64,000 nucleotides of DNA from NCBI RefSeq assembly GCF_028453695.1, contig NC_135774.1, forward strand, positions 1,302,001 through 1,366,000, read 5' to 3'. Position numbers and translations under genes: made by a program. Shown in pieces: positions 11,019-19,511 of this stretch (position 1 is the first letter of the stretch; each line of letters opens with the position of its first letter). The stretch is from Augochlora pura. Lineage: Eukaryota > Arthropoda > Insecta > Hymenoptera > Halictidae. Under the pieces are notes generated by a model. The model had not been told where the DNA came from, ran no database searches, and saw only the letters and a program-made list of their open reading frames with translations.

Positions 11019-11104
11019 AAACCCTCCGCTCTCGCTCCGGTCCAAAATGTCGCCCCTTTTCGGAGAAGCGATATTATCGCGAGAGAAATTCAGTTAACAA
11101 TTAA
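11019..11104 (+). repeat. 86-bp flanking duplication, left copy
   Basis: This block recurs at 11,348-11,433, exactly 329 bp away, with five mismatches that I counted. It begins AAACCCTCCGCTCTCGCTCC and ends CAGTTAACAATTAA. Its last four bases are the left TTAA of the short element at 11,101-11,349, so the element sits between two copies of the same unique sequence. Confidence 0.93.
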
Positions 11105-11349
11105 CCCTTTGCACTCGAGGCCATTTTAGCTCTAAATCTAAAATAATTTTTCTGTCTTATAGTATTTTCATTTTGAGCGACGAAGTGTATTTTATATATA
11201 TACCAAATTAATTCTCGTGATTCGTATTAACAGTGGCATATTTAACAATTTCTCTAAAATTAAACATTGTTGCTATGAAAATTATTTTGAAGGGTAAAAG
11301 AACAATATTAGTGGTGCCTGAGAGTCGCCATTCGAGTGCAAAGTGTTAA
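11101..11349 (+). mobile_element. TTAA-flanked short element, family A copy 2
   Basis: The segment begins TTAA-CCCTTTGCACTCGA and ends TCGAGTGCAAAGTG-TTAA. This gives a 14-bp terminal inverted repeat with one mismatch (CCCTTTG versus CACTTTG) and TTAA on both sides. The interior shares GTGTATTTTAT, an ATTCTCGTGATTCGT-like box and GAGTCGCCATTCGAG with the copies at 696 and 59,155. There is no coding capacity. It is the best-preserved member of family A here. Unusually, it is bracketed by an 86-bp direct repeat. Confidence 0.85.
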
Positions 11350-11433
11350 ACCCTCCGCTCTCGCTCCGGTCCAAAATGTCGCCCTTCTTCGGAGGAGCGA
11401 TATTGTCGCGAGAAAAATTCAGTTAACAATTAA
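11348..11433 (+). repeat. 86-bp flanking duplication, right copy
   Basis: The right-hand copy of the 11,019-11,104 block. It overlaps the right TTAA of the element and ends CAGTTAACAATTAA followed by TTCG. This copy contains what looks like an empty version of the TTAA target present at 11,101. Confidence 0.93.
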
Positions 11434-13303
11434 TTCGATACACTTGGAAGCGAGATAACGAGTCCCACATTTTCCCATATTTTCAAATTTTTGCATCCCG
11501 TTTTGCATTCGGCCTCGCGCAGGAGTCATAAATAACATCCGTTCTTTTACATTTATTTTGATTTATCTCGAAGCCTCAGCTATTTAGCGAAAGCAAAAGC
11601 TCGCGGTGGCACGCAGCCGGTAGACGCGAACAATAGATTCTACCAAGCTGCATCGGAAGTTATTTACTACTCGACCTAATATCTCGCGTTGCATTTTTAC
11701 CATAGTATTGTTCCATGGTCGCCGCCGAAAATGCTCGAGTCCCGAATTCGTTTCCACGATGCACTCCGCGCGCGAGAAAAGAAAAAGAAAAAGTTGGCAA
11801 CGCGCGCGCGATACCATCGAAGAGCGGCGGAGAGGTTCTTACGTCGAGCAAGCCGCGGCTCGGTACACCTTCCACCGGTTAGTGTTACCCGGTAAACGCG
11901 CCCGGTAACTATTAGCAACTTAACTAATTCCGAAATTATAACAGTTGAGAGAAAGTTTATGGAACAGAAGTTTCCCGGGGGGGGGGGGGGGGGGGGGTGG
12001 AAAAAAAGTATTGCGCGTTATGTGTACATCTGCCCGGGGCCCGTTCGCCGCGGAAACGCGAAATTTGCGGCACGAGGAAAGTTCGGAAACTTTCTATTAC
12101 CATCCGGCTAGTTCCATTTACCTGGCAATTAACCCCGAAAGCGTGGGTAATTATCGTTGTCGGGTTTTACGACAGCTTCGGATTTCGGGGATGAGTCTCG
12201 AATTTAATGGTCGCGAGCCGGCGTTAAACCTTCGCTTTATTTTAACATAATAAACCCCGAACGGTACGAAAGGAACGCGTTTCATTGTTTCCTGGCTCGC
12301 GTTATAATAACTAATGAATAGTTCCCGGGAAATACGCCGTCCTCTACATACAAATCCTCCATGTACGAAGGAGACGATTAGAGTTACGAACGCGAGGAGG
12401 ATCGCCTTAACGCGTTGCAACTTTCGAAACCTTTGCAACTTGGCCGGCAACAATTACGGTAAAATTTAATACCTTGTTTTTAGCGGAGTGAAATCGATAA
12501 TTACGACGATCTTAACTTCTTCCAGAAAAAAACGTCGGCAATCATTCGATCGCGTTTCTTCGTTTTATTAGCGACGCGGAAACGGTGCATCTTGAAATTG
12601 CAGCTTGTTTGTGGTATAGGAGTTATTCGTTGCAAAAAGCTTCGATTTTCCGTGCAGGAATTAGCGAGTACGAAACATTTGCGTCGGAAGCTTGGGCAAC
12701 GCAGCGTTGCAGAATGCAATCCATAGAATCATCGATAGTTTTTGCTTGCATATAAAAAACTGTTCCTTCGATTTTCAATCCTTCGGCCGCGTTAGTTCAA
12801 GGTGGATGCGTTCCAGCCGCCAAAAATTCTTAACGATTCGTCGGTTCGATTAAACTCAGCGCCGAGGAGAACAGTAAAGCTACTCGCTAATTACAGCCCC
12901 GGGGGGCAGACGAAAATAAACGATCGCGTCAAGTGCTCTTAAATTTTCTACCACTTAGAAACGTAATCGCTGGTTAGCCATTCGCTTCGGAAATCAACTT
13001 CCCCGGCGCCTATTACTTCCAGCCGTAAAACATAGGAACGCGACGCGGTGTGTCGCAAAAACGTTCGCGTAACTGCGGCCGTTCATTGCCAAACAGTCTT
13101 AAAAAGTGTTGGGCATTTAATACCGCCGATTGTTGGTTCTGCGATGCACGCAACGGGACGGCCGACGCTTTCTGCCGCGCAGACCGCGGCGTGCACGAAT
13201 CCTCCGCGGATCGAATGATCGTCGAGCGACTCGGAATCGCAGTGGCGTAAGTTTACCTCTTTTTAACAATGGAGGTGTTATATCGTTTGTTAATACGTGT
13301 ATT
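11434..13303. other. Non-coding stretch with a 21-G run
   Basis: No gene recognised. A homopolymer of 21 Gs lies at 11,977-11,997. Frames of about 100 codons near it are poly-Gly artefacts. The remaining DNA is of mixed composition, without tRNA or element ends. Confidence 0.4.
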
Positions 13304-13424
13304 GCTTGAGATAAAAATTACTTTTACTGTTGAGAAAAAAAATTATATTTACTGTTAAAATTAGAATTACATTTACTGTTGAGATAAAAATTGCATTCAC
13401 GGTTGAGATAAAAATTACATTTAC
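13304..13424 (-). repeat. 24-bp-unit array, left (inverted) arm
   Basis: Five units of 24-25 bp are read on the minus strand. The consensus on that strand is GTAAATGTAATTTTTATCTC then AACA. Variants include GTGAATGCAATT.. and GTAAATGTAATTCTAATTTT... From the centre outwards the minus-strand order is A-C-B-A'-A''. This matches the plus-strand order A-C-B-A found at 13,523-13,618 of the right arm, so the two arms are inverted copies. Confidence 0.93.
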
Positions 13425-13458
13425 TGTTGATTGAAATTCTCAGAATAAAATTGTAGCC

Positions 13459-13661
13459 AATTTTTATCTCAGCAATGAATGTAATTTTTATCTCAACAGT
13501 AAATGTAATTCTAATTTTAACAGTAAATGTAATTTTTATCTCAACAGTGAATGCAATTTTTATCTCAACAGTAAATGTAATTCTAATTTTAACAGTAAAT
13601 GTAATTTTTATCTCAACAGTGAATGCAATTTTTATCTCAACAGTAAATGTAATTTTTATCT
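13459..13661 (+). repeat. 24-bp-unit array, right arm
   Basis: About eight units of 24 bp are in plus orientation: a diverged first unit, then B-A-C-B-A-C-A. The 72-bp triplet B-A-C at 13,499-13,570 and the next one at 13,571-13,642 are identical. Because 24 is divisible by three, the array translates into an eight-residue repeat (VNVIFIST-like) that looks like a hydrophobic membrane protein. I regard that frame as a repeat artefact. Together with the left arm it forms an inverted repeat with at least 96 bp of near-identical stem. Confidence 0.95.
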
Positions 13662-15196
13662 TTTATCATTTATTATTTTTACGTCAAAAATTTTCTGCAA
13701 ATCTCTGTCGATCGAGAGATGTAGAATCACGCTCTAATAACTGTAACACTTAATTTTTGTTATACGTTCCATCCCGTTAAAATTGACGGTTAATTGCTGT
13801 TAACCGCCGCGAGTCGGTCTCTCGGGAAGCAATAAAGCCCGCGACAACGGAGCAGCAACGAGAAAAAGGAACAATCGGCCGGGATGGCGTGTTCTTCTTC
13901 GACGAGCAATTAGCGCGAATCCAGCGAATCGCAATCAGAGAAATAATATTCGACTTAATAACACCTATCACAGCCGGGGATAGCGTTTCGTTCCCCTTCC
14001 ACATCGCATCATCCTCCCGGGGTCCTCGCGTCTGCGAGAACCACCGTGCAGGCGGTGTTCCGAGACGGTGGTCGGGGACTGCGGTCCGCGCAGGATCCGA
14101 AGAGAAAGATGGTCCCACTGACGCGCACACAGCCATAGACGGGACTGCACGGGTGGAGGGGGGGAATTCCTTAGAAGACCTTAAATCTCCCTTCGAGCAC
14201 AAAGCGCGCGGTTCATTCTCGAGAATAAGACGAGCAGGTCTGGCCCGACCGCAGGGGCCGCCGTTCGTTCTATCGGTCTAATAACCTTGAAATTAGGTTC
14301 GAGGGACGTTAGCCCCGATCTTTGACCACCTAATTTTCTTTGACAGAGACGGCTCTTTTATTCCAACGCACGGGAAACGCGATGCGCCGCGGTAGTGGAC
14401 CCTTTCCTACCTTTCTTTAATCATCTCGCGCAAAGAAAGTTTGATAAATTAATGCCGGTTCTCCTTTCTCGACATGATCGCGAAATATTCAAGAATTTCA
14501 TCGAGTTGAAGCATTTTATTCGATTCAATTAAAATATTTAAAAAAGAAATATTAAATATAATGTTTATTCAAATAAAATTACATGGCATCGATTGCTTTT
14601 TCAACACGTTCTTCGAATTGGGAGAGCGTTGTTCGAAATTAATTTTTAGAAATTAAATTGGAAGAGCATTCGGTTGATTAAATTATAAATATTAATATTA
14701 TAAATATTTTACTTTCTCGAGGCAATAAAAATTATACGGTCACTCGGAGAGCTGTATAGTTTCAATGATAAAGGAACATCGCTTCAGCGATTCCTCCTCC
14801 ACGCTAACCAGCGCATAATATTACCCAAAAGTTGCATTCACCTGCGAGAGACGGGGTTTCGCAGCAGAAACGAAAAACGTTTCCCCAGTCGAGCCGATCC
14901 TACATTCTATAATACAAGCATCGCCGGGATAATGGAAGCTCTTCGAGATCTATAACGCTCCCTAAACCGAGCGAATTAAAGGAAGTTTGAGCCGCCGAAA
15001 TGAAATACTCTCGAAGGCCTCTGCCTCGGCGTTGGCAGCCGACAAGAGTCGAAGATCAATTAAATCGCTTTATTACTGTCCAAAGTTCCGACGATCCCCG
15101 TGACGGAGTAACAGCACGTTAAAATTTAATGCCCCGCGGAGTTCGTCAAACGGCCGACTCTTAAATCGCTGATCCCGCAAGATACTTTGCCACTTC
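13662..15196. other. Non-coding stretch, no gene seen
   Basis: A GC-rich part at about 13,800-14,280 has overlapping frames of 130-141 codons on opposite strands with no recognisable domain. An AT-rich part lies at 14,440-14,760. No element ends or tRNA were recognised. Confidence 0.4.
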
Positions 15197-15198
15197 TT

Positions 15199-15235
<37 letters not shown>

Positions 15236-15241
15236 CTCTCC
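15197..15241 (+). repeat. (CT)n microsatellite
   Basis: About 18 CT dinucleotides, nearly uninterrupted, with one CG interruption near the right end. Confidence 0.95.
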
Positions 15242-15844
15242 CCGGTCCGATTCGGGGCCTGGATTTTAAGAAAGTTTTTCCCAGGCGGGTGGTCATTTTT
15301 CATTTATTCCCAACGTTCCCCGAAGTTGCATTCAATAGTTTGGCGGCCCATAAATCAATTCGCAAACTCGTCGGCGGCAGTCAACTTTATACTTCGACGT
15401 CGCGGACGCGTTTCCGCGAGCTCCGCAGGTCCCTGGGCTAATTCCGCGGAGGTCGGGTAGAGGATCTCGATCGCGATCGACTAGAGTCGACTGCTCGACT
15501 TCGACGCGATGGTTTCTTCGGGAATCGTGCGAATGTCGGCCGTGGAGAGTTTCTAATCGGCGCGCGGATGTTCGCCGGCTGCCCGGCCGTGCGCGTTTTG
15601 AATTCACCACCTGTTCCCGGCCGGGAACACGGCTCCGTCAGAATTTCTAAGCGTTTCCGAAGCGGATTCTCGAAGAGGCCCGACGGGGTCCCCTGCCCGA
15701 GAATTCGATTGTCCTGGAACTGCATTTCACTGCCAAAAGGAATTCCGCTATTTTGTTCTCTCAGCGACGATTCGTATTCGCGTCGACGAATCGTTGGAAT
15801 AAGATCGCAATTTATTTTTCTCCTATTTTATTTCTATTTATTAT
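15242..15844. other. Non-coding GC-rich stretch before the LTR
   Basis: No gene recognised. The stretch is CpG-rich, with overlapping frames on both strands of up to about 101 codons and no known domain. It becomes AT-rich from 15,800 at the LTR insertion site. Confidence 0.4.
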
Positions 15845-16108
15845 TGTTGGAAATAGTGGATGTTGCAATATAGCTTAGCTATCATATTTTGTTTTTCGCG
15901 CCATACGATATGTATGAATCGTGAGATAGTTCTCCTTCCGTTTCCGTCAGAGAGCTATAATGTGAAGCGAGTTACTGTGTACAGCTGTCTGTTCTGAGCC
16001 GTCTTCTGTCTCTGGTAAACGTGTACTGTCCACAGAGAGACCTAACCTAATTGTACCTTTCATATTAAATAATTATAGTTTTGAACCACGCCTCGATTTA
16101 TTACAACA
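15845..16108 (+). mobile_element. copia-like solo LTR with ATTAT target duplication
   Basis: The 264-bp segment begins TGTTGGAAATAG and ends TTATTACAACA, giving the inverted termini TGTTG/CAACA and the TG..CA boundaries of an LTR. It is flanked on both sides by ATTAT (15,840-15,844 and 16,109-16,113), a perfect 5-bp target-site duplication. The ends closely resemble those of copia-type LTRs (TGTTGGAA.. and ..TTACAACA). There is no primer-binding site or internal region, because host sequence resumes right after the duplication. It is therefore a solo LTR left by recombination. The intact duplication suggests a fairly young insertion. Confidence 0.85.
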
Positions 16109-16113
16109 ATTAT

Positions 16114-16352
16114 TATTAATATTCTTTATTAACGGGCTAGTGAGATATTATATTATATGTTATTCTATTCTTATATTATTATCCCACGCATCCATTGCAA
16201 GCAGAAGTCCTTGTCAATTCCGAATGAATCTGCGTCACAAGATGCAATTCCATGATATATAAACAATGCTCCAGGTTGTATAAAATGGCAACGCTACAAA
16301 GTCTAAACAAATATCTTGGATTTAACAGCCCCCCGCTGCCGTTAAAAATAAC
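16114..16352. other. AT-rich spacer
   Basis: Short AT-rich DNA between the solo LTR and the 25-bp array. Nothing recognised. Confidence 0.4.
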
Positions 16353-16438
16353 CGGTGGTTTTCTCGGTGGTTAAAATCGGTGGTTTTCTCGGTGGTTAAA
16401 ATCGGTGGTTTCCTCGGTGGTTAAAATCGGTGGTTTTA
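16353..16438. repeat. 25-bp tandem repeat, ~3.4 copies
   Basis: Each unit holds CGGTGGTTTTC then TCGGTGGTTAAAAT. Three complete copies with one substitution are followed by a partial fourth. The unit itself contains CGGTGGTT twice, so the array grew from a shorter internal repeat. Confidence 0.94.
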
Positions 16439-17109
16439 TTAAAACCGTATTCGTATCAATTAGTTTTCTCCGAGGGCGGGACACGAGCCGGTCGCTTCGC
16501 GCGATACGCATCGCGCGCGGAGATAAAGAGCGTGGAGGTTCGGGCGACAACGAATGGCCGGTGGCCCGGTCGATGGCCTGCGAAGGCCGTCCACTTGCCT
16601 TTTGATTCTTTGCTAAGCAAACCGATTACGTGCTCGGCCAGGCCCGTGCATTTTCTCCGTATAATTTGCTCGGCGGACAAGCGGACTCCTTCGCCGACAC
16701 GCGGGCGCGGTGCAACGGTTCCAGATTGCCGGAACGAGGCAACGGGAGCAGAGAAAGAGAAAGATCGAGCCGAGGAAGAACCGAGGTCGACTCCGCTTAA
16801 AGACTGCGGGGGACGAAGGGACGACGACGCGCCATCGTCTCCGAGCGGTAATGAAGTCACGCACGCCTATAGAACGCGGATTTTCTTCGCCGTTCCGGGA
16901 TCCCTAAGAATTTCGCTGGACTCTCATGCATATGAGATACCCCGGCTCTGGGTGTGTATATAGACGGTGCCATTCTTTCGATACTAGTGAAATTCAATGC
17001 CGAGATCCGATTTTATGGGCACCGACGACCTTCACTTTTTCATATCGCTGCTCTAATTCAATAAAAAGACGGATCCAATTTTAAAACTAAAACAGCCATG
17101 CAACTATTA
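16439..17109. other. Non-coding GC-rich stretch
   Basis: No gene recognised. Frames of 134 (minus) and 177 (plus) codons overlap at 16,430-16,963. Both are low in recognisable motifs and lie in CpG-rich DNA. A GTATATAGACGG string near 16,957 is TATA-like but lacks other promoter support. Confidence 0.4.
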
Positions 17110-17290
17110 AAAAATCATAGCCGATTGTCACTGTTCAAAAATTTTAGCCAACTGTCAATGTTCCAAAATCTTAACCGATTGTCACTGTTTAAAAATTAAG
17201 CCTATTGTCAATGTTCAAAAATCTTATCCTATTGACAATGTTCCAAAATCTTAGCCTATTGTCACTGTTAAAAAATCAAGCCTATTCTCT
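17110..17290. repeat. 26-27-bp tandem repeat, ~7 copies
   Basis: Seven imperfect units recur at 17,120, 17,147, 17,174, 17,200, 17,227, 17,254 and 17,280. Each carries GCC(G/T)ATTGTCA(C/A)TGTT then an AAAATCTTA-like linker. Alternating CACTGTT and CAATGTT versions hint at an older two-unit register. Confidence 0.9.
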
Positions 17291-18025
17291 AGCCTAGTTT
17301 TCACGAAGTCAGATCGCCGATTTATGCGGAACTCTGAAACTCGATCGAGAAAACTTTATAAATGCCATTCGATGAACTTTACAGCGTCGACCTATCACCT
17401 ATCTGCTGTAACAAATGCCACCGGCTCATGCTGCGATAAATTCCGGGTGGCATCTTCAAATTGCCTCTTCACTGAAGGGCATAAACCTTTCTTATTCTCC
17501 TTCTCATTGCGTATACTGGTAATGCCATTTTAATTACCGTTTTACCATTTACCAAATGTCGAAGATTATATTACCTAATTCTTGGTAAATTTAACACGAT
17601 TTACTGCGACCGAAATGTTTACTTTATCGGTAATCTTTACAGTAAATTAGACACAGACGACCAAATATTTATTTAATATATTTTTTATCGAACATATGGG
17701 ATGCTCGAACATTGATAAAAAACTTTGAGGACGATTTCGTTGTCGGGTAATTAACAATTCGTGCACGCGCTCGTGTTTCCATTTCAAGTGTTTTCAAGGC
17801 TGCGACAAGCTGTACCGTTTAGCAATAATCGGATTCATCTTTCGCAATCGTGCTCCGCTGACAATTAAAAACGTGTTCGGCAATGCAAACAACTGCGGTT
17901 CGACGTAACAAAGACAGATACCGTCTTTCCGGCTGAATGCCTCGCACGCGAGAGAGCTAATTACTGAACTGGAGACTTTACACGAATTGTGCGCTATTCT
18001 CCATCGATTTTCATCGATAGCTCGA
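17291..18025. other. Non-coding stretch, no gene seen
   Basis: Mixed AT-rich DNA. Several TTACC/GGTAA words cluster at 17,518-17,650 but I find no regular period. No gene, tRNA or transposon end was recognised. Confidence 0.35.
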
Positions 18026-18250
18026 CTAACACTAAACGTACCGGCATTTTTCTATACCTAATCTTACCATAGAATTTTTGTCGGTAAAAATAAGCTACGA
18101 GAAAAACGGAAAGTGGGAAATTGAATTATCGGATGATATAAGAATTTACAGAAAGTCAAATGACCGACAGAAATAACAATAAATGTAAGAATTAGAAAAG
18201 TAAATTTTCAAAAGGGGTCATTTGACCCCTCTTGGTACGTTTAGTGCTAA
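18026..18250. mobile_element. Short element with 13-bp TIR and CTAA duplication
   Basis: The termini are CACTAAACGTACC (18,030-18,042) and GGTACGTTTAGTG (18,234-18,246), a perfect 13-bp inverted repeat, flanked by CTAA on both sides. The length is 225 bp including flanks, with an AT-rich interior and no coding capacity. A near-perfect internal palindrome, GGGGTCATTTGACCCC, lies at 18,213-18,229. CTAA in place of TTAA fits a variant target of a piggyBac-type transposase, but a different superfamily with 4-bp duplications is possible. Confidence 0.82.
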
Positions 18251-18776
18251 TCGACGAATAAATATAATACTATACACTGACCAATTGAAGTCGTTCGCAG
18301 ATACGCGACGATAGCAAAAACGCAAAAATTGAAACAATTCGATTACAACTTCGATCGTCGCATTTTCCAAGAAAAGTCGCCGAAGACGCGGAAGCTGGAT
18401 TTTAATTCGACGGCAGAAAAAGTGAAACAAACGCGACGAGAACGGCGGGTCCGAAACGAAGGATAACAAACGTCGCAACTTCGATAACGAGCCTCGCGAT
18501 TCCATGAATAATACAAGAACAGCCGGCTAATGAGTTGCTAACAGAGTGTTCTCCATTATTAATCAGCGAATAGGCGAACCTATTTCTGGCTCGCCGCGAG
18601 AAACTAATAATTCAAGATGTTAACGCGGCGCGCGTCGAGAACTTTTCATTATTATTAACACCGTGTTTACCGTTCGCTAATTTACGATCATTCCGTTTGC
18701 AAAAATACATTAATGAGTTATTTAATCACACTCTGTTGCCTGCGGCAAATATTGGAACAACGATCGTCTAAAATCG

Positions 18777-18840
18777 GAATAAACGTCTTTCTTTTATAAA
18801 TGAATATAAAACGGCTGCTTTTCGTGGCCTGTAAATAACA
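18777..18840 (+). mobile_element. Fragment of family D element (27.4-kb family)
   Basis: The segment contains ATATAAAACGGCTGCTTTT followed after a few bases by a degenerate TAAAT. It matches 27,605-27,668 of the complete element at 27,441, including the preceding AATAAA.. and TATAAA..-like words. The left part and the right TTAA end are not recognisable, so this is a truncated or decayed right-end fragment. Confidence 0.65.
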
Positions 18841-19439
18841 TTTTTTTTTTAATATCAGTTTCTCTGTAATTATTTATTGCGTTACTGCTGAGCTATGATT
18901 TAGAGTTTCGTAAATAATATTCTTTTGAGTTTTTTAAATATATTCTAAAGCCGTAGGATAATTTATATTTTAGAATATAAAAAGTTCGATGAAAAATATG
19001 GAACCAAATCCTAGCGATATTTTGCAATAATTTTGCGCAAGTGGAGGCACTCCCGTTCGATTGGATAATGTACGACAGTGCAGTTAAAATAACTTCGAGT
19101 GCAAAGGGATAACCCTCTTTTAAAATTTCTGGGCTGGTACACAATATCTGAGTTTTTGATATCGTCTTAATATTCTCAGCTGAGAACAATTTGCCGGACG
19201 CAACCGGTAATTCGCACGCGTGTTTAAAAAGTCATTTGGCTGCCGCGGAAACAATGAAAAAGGAGCAACAGTGATCGCAATGGACAGACACCGAAACGGT
19301 AATGACCGGTCGTCGAGGCTGACTCGGCGCTATAGCTCAATTAACTTCGCTCATGATTACGCCTACGAGTCGAAACCCGATCGAACTTGTCAGAACAAAA
19401 TGACCATCGATCACCCTCACATTAGACCGGAAGCATAGG
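18841..19439. other. Non-coding stretch with a decayed TTAA-type end
   Basis: TTCGAGTGCAAAGGG followed by ATAA at 19,094-19,112 matches the right terminus of family A, but no left terminus or alignable interior was found. It is either an isolated end or the remnant of a very degenerate copy. No gene recognised. Confidence 0.4.
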
Positions 19440-19453
19440 GCCAGCGGGCTGGA

Positions 19454-19511
19454 GATGGAGAGGAAGAGAGAAAGGGCGAGAGAGAGAGAGAGGGCGAGAG
19501 GGAGAGAGTAT
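19454..19511 (+). repeat. GA-rich microsatellite
   Basis: Interrupted GAGAGA and GAGGGA repeats with GGCGAGAG interruptions. Confidence 0.85.

Noticed and set aside
13475..13753. 92-codon frame with an eight-residue hydrophobic repeat resembling a membrane protein
   Set aside because: The repeat is a consequence of a 24-bp minisatellite whose length is divisible by three. The same array continues in the opposite orientation upstream, so it is not a conserved protein.
13966..13975. TATCACAGCC, the 5' end of the miR-2/miR-13 family
   Set aside because: The match stops after ten bases and no precursor-like hairpin is visible around it.
19094..19112. TTCGAGTGCAAAGGG, a family A terminus
   Set aside because: No alignable interior or left terminus was found, so I did not call a full element.
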